A DNA stretch of 64,000 nucleotides, taken from M3007 sp964550795 (GTDB lineage Bacteria; Bacteroidota; Bacteroidia; Chitinophagales; Saprospiraceae). The number at the start of each line of letters is the position of its first letter. Positions within the stretch are counted from its first letter, which is position 1. The DNA lies in the NCBI GenBank assembly GCA_964550795.1, contig CAZKBH010000023.1:7863-71862 (forward strand). Reading direction: 5' to 3'. The position numbers were made by a program, and so were the translations under genes. Positions 17,218-25,557 of this stretch are shown here, in pieces. The notes beneath the pieces are model-generated. The model had not been told where the DNA came from, searched no databases, and saw nothing but the letters and a program-made list of their open reading frames with translations.

Positions 17218-18369
17218 ATGGCCAATCTCACCGGTATCTCTGACTACAACTACGGTCTCCAGAAAATATTCACCGAGGCTGAGGACTTCCTGCCTTTGCT
17301 GGGCACGGATTACGTCGAACTATACGTCGGCAACGCCAAGCAGGCCGCACATTTTTACAAAACCGCCTTCGGATTCCAGTCACTGGCGTATGCGGGTCTG
17401 GAGACGGGTGTGCGGGACCGAACCTCTTATGTGCTTGCGCAAGGGAAAATCAGGCTGGTACTCACCACGCCCCTCACCTCCCACTCCCCTATTTCCGACC
17501 ATATCAAACACCATGGCGACGGGGTAAAAGTGATTGCCCTTTGGGTGGATGATGCCACTTCGGCCTTCGAGGAAACCACCAAACGAGGGGCCAAAGCCTA
17601 TCTCGAACCCATTGTGGAGCAAGACGAATTCGGGGAAGTGCGGCGTTCAGGCATCCATACCTACGGCGATACGGTGCACATTTTTGTGGAACGGAAAAAT
17701 TACAACGGCGTGTTCCTGCCCGGCTACGAACCTTGGATTTCCAATTACAATCCCACCGAAACGGGCTTGAAATTTATTGACCACATGGTGGGCAATGTGG
17801 GCTGGAACCAGATGAATGTTTGGGCCAAGTTTTACAACGAAGTCATGGGCTTTGCCAACCTGATTTCCTTTGACGACAAGGACATTTCTACCGAATATTC
17901 TGCCCTGATGTCGAAGGTGATGACCAATGGAAATGGGCGCATCAAATTCCCCATCAACGAGCCGGCGGAAGGCAAAAAGAAATCACAAATCGAAGAATAC
18001 ATTGAATTTTACGAAGGCCCGGGCTGCCAGCATATTGCCGTGGCTACGGACGATATTGTGTTCACTGTGAACGAGATGCGCAAACGTGGCGTGGAGTTTT
18101 TGCACGTTCCCGGCGCGTACTACGACACCGTGGGGGATCGCGTGGGTATCATTGACGAAAACCTGCTCAAGCTCAAGGAACTCGGCATCATGGTGGACCG
18201 GGACGATGAAGGCTATCTGCTTCAAATTTTTACCAAACCCGTAGAGGACCGCCCGACGATGTTTTTCGAAATCATCCAACGCAAGGGCGCAAAATCTTTT
18301 GGGAAAGGAAATTTTAAAGCGCTGTTTGAGTCCATTGAGGATGAGCAGCGGCGGCGGGGGACTTTGTAA
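17218..18369 (+). CDS. hpd: 4-hydroxyphenylpyruvate dioxygenase
   Basis: This Fe(II) enzyme converts 4-hydroxyphenylpyruvate to homogentisate, the substrate of the hmgA product encoded 0.4 kb upstream. The 383-residue protein has two vicinal-oxygen-chelate domains. The first begins YVELYVGNAKQAAHFYKTAFGF; the second holds the iron site with His in FIDHMVGNV, His in GPGCQHIAVATDD, and Glu in MFFEIIQRKGAKSFGKGNF. The C-terminal helix motif (FGKGNFKALFESIEDEQ) that closes the active site is intact. Confidence 0.95.
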   Translation: MANLTGISDYNYGLQKIFTEAEDFLPLLGTDYVELYVGNAKQAAHFYKTAFGFQSLAYAGLETGVRDRTSYVLAQGKIRLVLTTPLTSHSPISDHIKHHGDGVKVIALWVDDATSAFEETTKRGAKAYLEPIVEQDEFGEVRRSGIHTYGDTVHIFVERKNYNGVFLPGYEPWISNYNPTETGLKFIDHMVGNVGWNQMNVWAKFYNEVMGFANLISFDDKDISTEYSALMSKVMTNGNGRIKFPINEPAEGKKKSQIEEYIEFYEGPGCQHIAVATDDIVFTVNEMRKRGVEFLHVPGAYYDTVGDRVGIIDENLLKLKELGIMVDRDDEGYLLQIFTKPVEDRPTMFFEIIQRKGAKSFGKGNFKALFESIEDEQRRRGTL

Positions 18370-18406
18370 AGAGTATTGCGCCTGGGTTTTCTGACTGGCG
18401 GTATGA

Positions 18407-18661
18407 TTACAGCTTTGCTATTTCATCAGCGGTAAGTCCTGTAAAACGAACAATTTTTTCAATCGGCTCGCCTTCAGATTTCATTTGGCGGGCGATTTCT
18501 GCTTTGCCTTCTGCGATGCCTTCTGCTTTACCTTCAGCGATGCCTTCTGCTTTACCCTCATCAAATGAAGTATCTACTACATTTTTCAAATCGCGGTAAT
18601 ATTTCAGGCTCTCTTCGCCAAAATCTGTAAACGGGTTAATGTATTTGTCCTGGAGCGCCAT
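18407..18661 (-). pseudogene. Remnant of a PD-(D/E)XK transposase-like (Rpn family) gene with the catalytic core deleted
   Basis: The 84-residue frame joins the two ends of a family protein. It opens with MALQDKYINPFTDFG, the N-terminus of the Rpn/PDDEXK_2 family (normally followed by FKxLFG). It then jumps directly to EESLKYYRDLKNVVDTSFDEG and the EGKAEGIAEGKAEG heptad tail that ends these roughly 280-residue proteins. The nuclease core of about 200 residues is missing, so an in-frame internal deletion is the simplest reading. The 450-bp stretch from hpd to the GT39 gene holds nothing else except this remnant and the inverted repeat at 18718-18810. Confidence 0.7.
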
Positions 18662-18717
18662 GAAACGATCTTTTGGGTACAAAACTACAAGAATTTGACG
18701 GTGTTATGGTGGGCGTT

Positions 18718-18810
18718 TTTTAATCTGTGTTCGAAGATCTGTGTCATCTGTGTACCCTTGTGCTATTAAACGGGACAAGGATAACTCATATCTTCGAGCA
18801 CAGATTAAAA
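18718..18810. repeat. Inverted repeat, 21-bp arms, before the GT39-like gene
   Basis: Left arm 18718-18738 and right arm 18790-18810 (TTTTAATCTGTG...CGAAGAT and its complement) match at 20 of 21 positions around a 51-bp loop that itself has further TCTGTGT copies. The right arm ends 9 bp before the ATG at 18820. Confidence 0.75.
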
Positions 18811-18819
18811 CAGATTTAA

Positions 18820-20229
18820 ATGTCTAAAATTCTCTTCTCCGGAGCAACCATCCTGCTCTTCGCCCTCCGCCTGTTACACTGGCGCTCGGAGATTGACGCA
18901 CCGCACGACTGGCGGCAGTGCGACACGGCATATTACATCCTCGATTTTTTCCAAAACGGCATTGATCTTCTAAATCCCGCAGTCTGCTGGATGGGGGCTA
19001 CCGATACAGTCGCCCTGGAGTTTCCGCTGCCCGAAGCGTTGGTGGCGATGGTATGGCAACTTTTTGGCGAATCCATACCCTTGGCAAGGTTCGTTTTTCT
19101 TATTTTTTTCGGCGGTGCCGTATTTTATTTTTACAAAATTGTTGACTTGTTGTGGGGGAAAACGACAGCTCAATGGGCCACGCTTGTGTACCTCAGTCTG
19201 CCGCTGAGCCTGTTTTATTCCCGGGCCATCCACATCGATTTTTTCGTGGTGGCGGCCACGCATTGTATGTTTTACCACTACCTAAAAGGCGTGCAGCAGC
19301 TTGCATGGAAACACATCATGTGGAGTAGTCTGGCCGCCACGTTGGCCTTCCTGATCAAAGCGCCTTACGCTTATTATTTTGTGTTTCCCATGTTGTGGTA
19401 TGCCGAAAAACAACAGGCTATGCTGTTTTTCCTGCGCACCGGAAGCTTGTACCTGCTTGCCGTCCTGCCTTTTTGGCTTTGGCAGGAACATGCACATTAC
19501 CTCAACAACTTGTCGCCCAACCTGGATTACATCGAGCATTACCGGAAATTGACCAACAATGCCCACTGGTATTTTGGCAATCTGGAGCAACGCCTCCTGC
19601 CTTACCATTGGAAAATTTTGCTGCAACGCGGCGTGTTCGACGTTGCGGGTGTGGGTGGAATGGTGTTTTTACTTTTGGGCTTGCGGCGATTGAAAACACA
19701 GCGCGGCTTGTTGTACTGGATTTTGGGTCTGACGGTGTATGTGCTCGTCTTTTTCAACCTCAATGTTGTGCACAATTATTACCAAATTCCGTTGCTAGCG
19801 CCGGTGGCGATTCTTTGCGCCTGGGGTTTGGAAACGACCAAAAAACCGATGCTTTTTTTCGTTTTGTTGGTCGTTTTAAATGTTTTTTATGTTGAAAAAT
19901 TTTATTATAAAATAGCACACACACACGTCGAAATCGGTCGGGTGATCCGTGAAAACACACCGGATTCGGCGCTGGTGATTGTAACTTACGGGAACATGGA
20001 TTGCCGAGATCCGAGGGTGCTTTTCCGCGCCCGGCGCAGGGGCTGGTCTGTAGAAGAGGCTGCTTTAAAGCCCGGTGTGGTTGAACGTTTGCAAGGGGAG
20101 CAAGGAGCGGAATATTGGGCGTATGTGGGGAACCAGGCGCCTGCGGCAAATGGGTTGGCTGCGCCAAAAATATGGAAGCTTGGGGATGAGGTGAACCTGT
20201 ATTTGTTTGAATTGGGAGCCATGGAATGA
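18820..20229 (+). CDS. GT39-like (ArnT/PMT type) membrane glycosyltransferase
   Basis: The 469-residue protein has about ten hydrophobic segments and the layout of GT-C glycosyltransferases that take sugars from lipid-phosphate donors. After the first membrane helix comes a loop with acidic residues (RSEIDAPHDWRQCDTAYYILDFFQNG), where family members place the catalytic Asp. Other helices include FVFLIFFGGAVFYFYKIV and LLYWILGLTVYVLVFFNL. The last 110 residues are a soluble tail (EIGRVIRENTPDSALVIVTYGN). It stands alone between the Rpn remnant and a SnoaL-like gene, so neither the acceptor nor the sugar can be inferred. Confidence 0.75.
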   Translation: MSKILFSGATILLFALRLLHWRSEIDAPHDWRQCDTAYYILDFFQNGIDLLNPAVCWMGATDTVALEFPLPEALVAMVWQLFGESIPLARFVFLIFFGGAVFYFYKIVDLLWGKTTAQWATLVYLSLPLSLFYSRAIHIDFFVVAATHCMFYHYLKGVQQLAWKHIMWSSLAATLAFLIKAPYAYYFVFPMLWYAEKQQAMLFFLRTGSLYLLAVLPFWLWQEHAHYLNNLSPNLDYIEHYRKLTNNAHWYFGNLEQRLLPYHWKILLQRGVFDVAGVGGMVFLLLGLRRLKTQRGLLYWILGLTVYVLVFFNLNVVHNYYQIPLLAPVAILCAWGLETTKKPMLFFVLLVVLNVFYVEKFYYKIAHTHVEIGRVIRENTPDSALVIVTYGNMDCRDPRVLFRARRRGWSVEEAALKPGVVERLQGEQGAEYWAYVGNQAPAANGLAAPKIWKLGDEVNLYLFELGAME

Positions 20230-20294
20230 TGAAAATCGCATGGGTCTTTCTACCATGGTTCTACAAATAAGACTGCTTCAATCCACATTAGGCC

Positions 20295-20302
20295 TACCTT
20301 TG
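20295..20302 (+). promoter_or_regulatory. Candidate -7 box TACCTTTG 5 nt before an ATG (leaderless promoter?)
   Basis: TACCTTTG is a perfect TAnnTTTG match, and the ATG of the SnoaL-like gene begins at 20307. Bacteroidota transcripts usually start 4-8 nt after this box, which would place the start at or next to the ATG. Confidence 0.5.
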
Positions 20303-20306
20303 CCGC

Positions 20307-20708
20307 ATGACAGCACTCGACCTCGTACAACAATACTACCAGCATTTCAATGCACAAAACTGGGCTGGCATGTGCGCCCTTTTGTCCGACCATATCCGCC
20401 ACGAAGTCAATCAGGGCGAACCCCGAATCGGATTGGAGCTTTACCGCGAATTCCTCCAGCACATGGACGAATGTTACTCGGAACAACTTACTGACATGGT
20501 GTTTTTCACCGAGCCAGGCGGCCAGCGCGTCGCCTGTGAGTTTACGGTCAACGGCACTTACAAAAAGACCGATGGCGATTTGGTTCCGGCCCATGGACAG
20601 CGCTATGTGTTGCCTGCCGGGGCTTTTTTGGAGGTTTCGGAAGGTAAAATCACCCGGGTGACCACTTATTACAACCTTCCCCTGTGGATCAAACTGGTTT
20701 CGGCTTGA
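20307..20708 (+). CDS. SnoaL-like (NTF2 fold) protein
   Basis: The 133-residue protein has the cone-shaped NTF2/ketosteroid-isomerase fold pattern: LVQQYYQHFNAQNWAGMCALLSDHIRHEVNQG at the N-terminus, a central VACEFTVNGTYKKTDGD strand pair, and a C-terminal GKITRVTTYYNLPLWIKLV strand. Family members include isomerases, cyclases and non-catalytic ligand binders, and the active-site residues differ so widely that no reaction can be assigned. It has no signal peptide. The gene ends 1 bp before the GNAT gene, so the two are co-transcribed. Confidence 0.8.
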   Translation: MTALDLVQQYYQHFNAQNWAGMCALLSDHIRHEVNQGEPRIGLELYREFLQHMDECYSEQLTDMVFFTEPGGQRVACEFTVNGTYKKTDGDLVPAHGQRYVLPAGAFLEVSEGKITRVTTYYNLPLWIKLVSA

Positions 20709-20709
20709 A

Positions 20710-21303
20710 ATGAACCTCCAATTCCAGTCCTTCGAAGGTGCCGCCATTCGCGCCGTTTTTGAGCCGCTGGCGCAGTTGCGCATCCGGGTTTTTCGCGATT
20801 TCCCGTACCTGTACGAAGGCTCCATGGCCTACGAACTGGAGTACCTGAATACGTATGCGGCCTCCGAAAGGGCATTTTTGTTTGCGGTTTTTGATGGGAC
20901 GCTCATGATCGGCGCCACCACCTGCATCCCCCTGGCCGATGAAACCGAGGAGGTGCAGGCGCCTTTTTTGAAGGCCGGCATGGATGTTTCGGAGGTGTTT
21001 TACCTGGGAGAAAGTGTGTTGCTGCCCGCGTACCGGGGACTTGGGCTTGGACATCGTTTTTTTGATGCCCGCGAAGCACACGCTGCAACGTTTGGAACCT
21101 ATCGGATCACGAGTTTTTGCGCTGTGGAACGCCCCGCAGACCACCCGCTTCGCCCGGCAGATTACCGTCCCCTGGATGATTTTTGGCAAAAACGAGGCTA
21201 TCAAAAAGCGCCGAACCTGCAAACGAAATTTTCCTGGCCGGATCTGGGAGAAGATGCGCCGTCTTTGAAGACGATGATTTATTGGACGCGGCAGTTAGAA
21301 TAA
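20710..21303 (+). CDS. GNAT family N-acetyltransferase
   Basis: The 197-residue protein has the acetyl-CoA-binding signature of the GNAT superfamily: the strand VFYLGESVLLPAYRGLGLGHRFFDARE around residues 96-122, where RGLGLG matches the R/Q-x-x-G-x-G/A pyrophosphate loop. The N-terminal region (LAQLRIRVFRDFPYLYEGSMAYELEYL) resembles the subgroup that transfers acetyl to small amines, but the substrate is unknown. It is coupled to the upstream SnoaL-like gene. Confidence 0.82.
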   Translation: MNLQFQSFEGAAIRAVFEPLAQLRIRVFRDFPYLYEGSMAYELEYLNTYAASERAFLFAVFDGTLMIGATTCIPLADETEEVQAPFLKAGMDVSEVFYLGESVLLPAYRGLGLGHRFFDAREAHAATFGTYRITSFCAVERPADHPLRPADYRPLDDFWQKRGYQKAPNLQTKFSWPDLGEDAPSLKTMIYWTRQLE

Positions 21304-21366
21304 TTCGTGGGATACAGGCGTGTTCAGAAAATTGTGGCACACCAATTTATACCTCACTCCGCCAAG

Positions 21367-21459
21367 TTTTGTGGATGGGTTGATGAGGTTGATAAAGGTT
21401 TATCAGGTTGATAATCAACCTCATAAACCCAATAAACCCTCATCAACCCATCCGCAAAA
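21367..21459. repeat. Inverted repeat with 22-bp arms made of GGTTGATGAGG units
   Basis: Arms 21367-21388 and 21438-21459 match at 21 of 22 positions. Between them lie shorter GGTTGATAA and TTATCAACC copies, so the whole stretch folds into a long imperfect hairpin. The same GGTTGATG unit is tandemly repeated at 26741-26800. It lies between the converging GNAT and tryptophan dioxygenase genes and may terminate transcription from both sides. Confidence 0.75.
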
Positions 21460-21500
21460 TGTGACTACTCGCAGTATACCTTAAGGTGCACCACACTTTC

Positions 21501-22427
21501 TTAAAGCCCCTCTCCCCAATTTTCCAATTCCTCCGCGCTCCACAGTTCCGGGAAAAAAATACGCCGCTGATACTTAGGCAACATGTATTTTTTCCAGTCG
21601 CTGCCGCCGGTTGCCTCCGCGGGTGTGCCTTTGCTTTCCAGGTACTTCTGCGCGGCGTGGTAGTGCGCCATCACCCAGGTAATATTCACGGTATAGTCGT
21701 AGTGCCGCATGGCGTTCACTAATTCCGGATTGGCGCGGTCTTCAGCGGGCAATTGACGGAATCGCGCCCACAGATTTTTCTCATTGTAGGCTTCCATTGT
21801 GCGGATAAACTCCGCCTTATACCGCTCTTCAAACAATTGAATGAGGGTGTTTTTTTCTCCCGTTGCGTGGTTTTTGCCCGCAGCTTGCCAGTAAAGATGG
21901 TTGTAAGCGTGTTCGTAGGGCGTATTTCGGTCAATTGTGGCCCGGAAACGGTAATCTATCAAGTTGATAAGGTCCGTAGAACTAAACTCAATGACCCGGT
22001 ATTGGGCACTTTGAAAACCACTGGCAGGGGTGAGTGTGTTGCGAAATTTCATGTATTGCTCCACCTCCATGCCATCGCCCATGATGGTAAATGAACTGGA
22101 AAGCATGTCGAAGTATCGGCTGATTCGAGTCAGCTTTTCAGCAAAAAAGGCCGTGGTTAATTCCTTATTTTCCGACACTTGCTGAATCTCCCACAGGATC
22201 ATTTTGAACAACAACTCGTTGATCTGGTGGTACATGATGAACACCATTTCATCGGGCAAAGTGCTGCGTTGAACTTGCAAATTCAACAAGGCATCCGTCT
22301 GAATATAATCCCAATACGTGATGGGTTTTGCCCACACAAGCCCTTCGAGATGGGTGCTTGGATTTTGGCCAATGGCCTTAAATTTCTCCTCAACTCTCTG
22401 AAGAAGTTCTGATTGTATATTGTGCAT
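21501..22427 (-). CDS. kynA: Tryptophan 2,3-dioxygenase
   Basis: This haem enzyme cleaves the indole ring of tryptophan to N-formylkynurenine, opening the kynurenine pathway. The 308-residue helical protein has the family's TYWDYIQTDALLNLQ segment and the EMVFIMYHQINELLFKMILWEI haem-pocket helix whose His/Tyr region contacts substrate. It also has FQSAQYRVIEF and the proximal haem ligand candidate in HYDYTVNITWVMAHYHAA. No other kynurenine-pathway gene is next to it. It converges with the GNAT gene across a repeat-rich gap. Confidence 0.94.
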   Translation of the reverse strand: MHNIQSELLQRVEEKFKAIGQNPSTHLEGLVWAKPITYWDYIQTDALLNLQVQRSTLPDEMVFIMYHQINELLFKMILWEIQQVSENKELTTAFFAEKLTRISRYFDMLSSSFTIMGDGMEVEQYMKFRNTLTPASGFQSAQYRVIEFSSTDLINLIDYRFRATIDRNTPYEHAYNHLYWQAAGKNHATGEKNTLIQLFEERYKAEFIRTMEAYNEKNLWARFRQLPAEDRANPELVNAMRHYDYTVNITWVMAHYHAAQKYLESKGTPAEATGGSDWKKYMLPKYQRRIFFPELWSAEELENWGEGL

Positions 22428-22532
22428 AAATCAAAGTCGTAATTGTTTCCGGCTTCCGCTGTCTCAACATCGGCGGTCCGAACGACGGACAAAGGAAAGA
22501 AAAAGCGCAGAAAAAGCGAGCGTGTGTTCGCC

Positions 22533-23228
22533 TCAATGGCAATCCATGCCCGCTTTTGGAACTGCAGATTCGAACAGCGACAAGTCTAAATTCAAACCGC
22601 GTTGCAATAACAAGAGACCCACCAATCCCAGGAGAATTGGCTGCGCAAAACTGATTTTTTGGCGAATCGAAACACTGAACGAACGGCCCAAAACGCTCAC
22701 CAACAGCAGCAGCGGCAAGGTACCCATCCCAAAAACGGCCATAAAAAGCCCTCCTCCCCATATGTCAGTGCTTGCAATGGCACCCGCAAGGGCGGCATAC
22801 ACCATGCCACAGGGCAACAAACCGTTCAGCAACCCAATTGAAAACAGGCTTCCGTTTGGCTTATTCCGCATCATTCGGCCAATGCCGTTTTTGACCGCCT
22901 GACTAAAGGCACCAAAACCGGGCAAAGCCGTCACCAAACGTTCAAAACGCCAGGCCATCACGGCCATGAACAACATAAAAACCCCGGCAGCAATTGACAC
23001 GATCTGCTGAAAACCAGCCACTGCCAAACCTTTGCCCAGCAGTCCAAACAACAAACCAATCGTCGCGTACGTCAGGATTCTGCCGCTATGGTACACCAAC
23101 ATTTGACGCACAACCACCCATTTAGCCGCTGCATCCAAAGGAAGCGCCAGAAGCAGCGGCCCGCACATGCCCACACAGTGCAAACTGCCTGCAAAACCAA
23201 GAAGAAGTGCTGGAAGGAGAATGGGCAT
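22533..23228 (-). CDS. TauE/SafE-like membrane protein of the cbb3 oxidase cluster
   Basis: The 231-residue protein has about six membrane helices and the GSLHCVGMCGPLLLALP motif (residues 15-31) typical of the UreH/DsbD_2-like TauE/SafE family genes found at the end of ccoNOQP-GHIS clusters. In those clusters the protein is thought to help copper or haem supply to the oxidase, though its exact activity is not settled. The two cysteines of HCVGMC are candidate metal or thiol ligands. It follows ccoH by 131 bp in the same direction and is the last gene of the oxidase operon here. Confidence 0.8.
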   Translation of the reverse strand: MPILLPALLLGFAGSLHCVGMCGPLLLALPLDAAAKWVVVRQMLVYHSGRILTYATIGLLFGLLGKGLAVAGFQQIVSIAAGVFMLFMAVMAWRFERLVTALPGFGAFSQAVKNGIGRMMRNKPNGSLFSIGLLNGLLPCGMVYAALAGAIASTDIWGGGLFMAVFGMGTLPLLLLVSVLGRSFSVSIRQKISFAQPILLGLVGLLLLQRGLNLDLSLFESAVPKAGMDCH

Positions 23229-23310
23229 GGAATTGGGTTGAAATTAAGTTAGCGAAGCGTATTTTGTTTATTGCTAACTCGGCGTGGTATTGAGCGAAAA
23301 CGGATCAACA

Positions 23311-23341
23311 GAAGTGACACTTTTTAAAAAAGTGTCACTTC
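23311..23341. repeat. Perfect 31-bp palindrome
   Basis: GAAGTGACACTTTTT and its exact complement flank a single A. It lies 18 bp after the ccoH stop codon, between ccoH and the TauE/SafE-like gene, so it may act as a weak terminator or processing hairpin within the operon. Confidence 0.85.
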
Positions 23342-23359
23342 TCCTCAGCTGCATTCAAA

Positions 23360-23806
23360 TCAAGGTACAACCACCAAGGCCGTTTCCCAAAAATAGCTTT
23401 TTCCGTCTGCGGTTTCCCATACCAGTTCAACATGCCAGCGGCCCGCTGCAAGTCCTTGCGTTGGAATACGCAGGGCTGAGGTGTTCTCAAACTTGGTTGT
23501 AAAATCATCCTTTGTTGTGACAGAGCGATAACACTTTGCGGTCCCTGATTCAGCCTTGATGCCCTCGGGCAATTGCACCTGAATGGACTTGGTCGCCCCA
23601 CTAAAAATCGCTGTCGGCGGGGTACTCAGCGCGACCGTATTTTGCTTTTGCACCAATCTCGCCTGATAGTTGAGGTCAAGATCATAATAATCTTTTTGCA
23701 CCAACTGCGGCGGAAAACGGGTTGTAGAAACAACTGCAAAAATCATACTGGCCGCATACAGCGTGAAAAAAATCGCGATGCCGGTACCCCAATTAAATTT
23801 AAACAT
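23360..23806 (-). CDS. ccoH: FixH/CcoH-like cbb3 oxidase assembly protein
   Basis: The 148-residue protein has one N-terminal membrane helix (GTGIAIFFTLYAASMIFAVVSTTRF), the DYYDLDLNYQARL motif characteristic of FixH (YYEKxLxYQ), and a periplasmic immunoglobulin-like domain ending in WHVELVWETADGKSYFWETALVV. FixH proteins help assembly and stability of cbb3 oxidase, possibly through copper delivery. It follows ccoG by 145 bp, with a palindrome in the gap. Confidence 0.88.
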   Translation of the reverse strand: MFKFNWGTGIAIFFTLYAASMIFAVVSTTRFPPQLVQKDYYDLDLNYQARLVQKQNTVALSTPPTAIFSGATKSIQVQLPEGIKAESGTAKCYRSVTTKDDFTTKFENTSALRIPTQGLAAGRWHVELVWETADGKSYFWETALVVVP

Positions 23807-23851
23807 GGTAGGTGTGATTGAACGATACTACTGGGCATTCTATGAAAAGAA

Positions 23852-23881
23852 ACCTATAAGGTTTTTGGAAAACTTATAGGT
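23852..23881. repeat. Imperfect palindrome ACCTATAAGG...CTTATAGGT between ccoG and ccoH
   Basis: The arms match except for a one-base bulge, around a T-rich centre. A related palindrome, with the same ACCTATA half-sites, occurs at 41763-41794. Confidence 0.7.
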
Positions 23882-23951
23882 CTGCGCGTAAAACAATATC
23901 CAGTAATATGATAATGAACTTGAGTACTGTTTGAATGGATTCACCCGTTCC

Positions 23952-25460
23952 TTAATTCCCTGGTCCCATAAAATTCGTCTTCAATTCATCAATTTTTTTC
24001 CCTTTGGAATATACTTGGCTGTGAATGGACGTTTTACGCCCCGTTAACTTGTCTTCCGGCATTTCCACAAAAAACGCGCCCTCGATTTTTGCCCCCTTTG
24101 AAATGGCGGTAGGCGCTTGGCCGACAATCTGGATTTTTGCACCCGGAGTAGTCGTTTTAAGTTCGACGGGCAGTTCTTTGGTGGATTTGTTGATCAGGGT
24201 GTAGGTGTACAGGTTGGTTACGTGGGTTTCATCCTTTTGCTGGAAAAGTTGGCCCGGTGAGCGCAGAATAATCGTTTCCACGATACCACGGCGCGCAATA
24301 AGGAACACATCCAGCGTCAACAATGCTACCAAAACCGCTGAATACGCCCAGACCCGGGTAGTGAAAATTTTCCGCCGTCCTGACTCAATCCCGGTCATCG
24401 AATCGTATCGAATGAGGGCTTTGGGACGTTTGATTTTCTCCATAATCGAATCGCAGGCGTCCATACAAGCGGTGCAGTTGGTGCATTCCAATTGGGTGCC
24501 GTTGCGGATGTCAATACCAGTTGGGCACACATGGACGCACAGTTTGCAGTCAATACAATCTCCTACCGCATTGCTTGGGCGCGGTTCTTCTGCAGGCCCG
24601 GCACCTACTGCTGCGCGAATCTGTTCCACCGGATTATGGAGAGTCGCCAGACTGGTGTCTTCCAGCGACTTTTCCTTTTTCAATTTCGTCCTTGGTTCGC
24701 CCCGCACGTGGTCGTAGGCCACCACAATGGAGTCCTTCACCAACAGCACACTCTGCAAGCGACCATAAGGGCAAATGGTGGTACAAACCTGCTCCCTAAG
24801 TTGGGCAAACACCCCATAAAAAGCCCCACTGAACACAATCATAGCCGTAAAGCCACCCCAGTGCTCCGAAACAGGTTCCCGAATGATTTTCAAAACCTCG
24901 TCCATGCCAATAATATAAGCCAGGAAAAAGTTCGTAAAAAACAGGGCTAATCCGTAAATAATGCCATGTTTCAGGACTTTTTTACGAATTTTATCAAAGG
25001 TCCAGGGTGCATTTGCCAGTTTGCGTTGTTCACCAGAATCGCCTTCAATCCAGTATTCGATTCTTCGGAAAATCATTTCCATAAAAATCGTCTGCGGACA
25101 AACCCAGCCGCAAAACAAGCGGCCAAAAACGACGGTGAACAAGATAATGAACACAATAAACGTCAGCATGGCCAGCAGGAACAAGTGAAAATCCTGCGGA
25201 GTAAATAGCAAGCCAAACAGGATAAACTTGCGCTCCAATACATTGAACAGCAAAAACTGTTCACCATCCACTTTGATAAAGGGCAAGGCCACGAATGCGA
25301 TCAAAAACGCCACACTCACCCATGTACGCATGTTGTAATAACGCCCCGATGGCTTTTTGGGATAAAGCCAAATACGCTTTCCCGCCGCATCTACCGTCGA
25401 GATGTGGTCGCGATACTCCTCAGAATCTTCAATGGTATTCTCTATAAAATCGTGGTTCAT
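23952..25460 (-). CDS. ccoG: Cytochrome c oxidase accessory protein CcoG (FixG)
   Basis: The 502-residue membrane ferredoxin-like protein is needed in many bacteria for copper reduction during cbb3 oxidase assembly. N-terminal membrane helices contain the conserved FCGWVCPQTIFMEMIFRRIEYWIEGD segment. A second CPYGR motif (TTICPYGRLQSV) and the two [4Fe-4S] cluster motifs (DCIDCKLCVHVCPTGIDIRNG and ECTNCTACMDACDSIM) are complete. The C-terminal Ig-like domain (residues 395-502) is present. It lies 97 bp after ccoP in the operon. Confidence 0.95.
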   Translation of the reverse strand: MNHDFIENTIEDSEEYRDHISTVDAAGKRIWLYPKKPSGRYYNMRTWVSVAFLIAFVALPFIKVDGEQFLLFNVLERKFILFGLLFTPQDFHLFLLAMLTFIVFIILFTVVFGRLFCGWVCPQTIFMEMIFRRIEYWIEGDSGEQRKLANAPWTFDKIRKKVLKHGIIYGLALFFTNFFLAYIIGMDEVLKIIREPVSEHWGGFTAMIVFSGAFYGVFAQLREQVCTTICPYGRLQSVLLVKDSIVVAYDHVRGEPRTKLKKEKSLEDTSLATLHNPVEQIRAAVGAGPAEEPRPSNAVGDCIDCKLCVHVCPTGIDIRNGTQLECTNCTACMDACDSIMEKIKRPKALIRYDSMTGIESGRRKIFTTRVWAYSAVLVALLTLDVFLIARRGIVETIILRSPGQLFQQKDETHVTNLYTYTLINKSTKELPVELKTTTPGAKIQIVGQAPTAISKGAKIEGAFFVEMPEDKLTGRKTSIHSQVYSKGKKIDELKTNFMGPGN

Positions 25461-25557
25461 AGCCCTTTAGTTATAGCCGATGCAAAGTTGTTTTGAACAA
25501 GGTAATCTTGAAAGGCATTGGTTGTCAATCGAATCAATCAAATCAATTGACTATAAC

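Noticed and set aside
18407..18661. Functional transposase or nuclease
   Set aside because: The nuclease core is missing; only the ends of the family remain.
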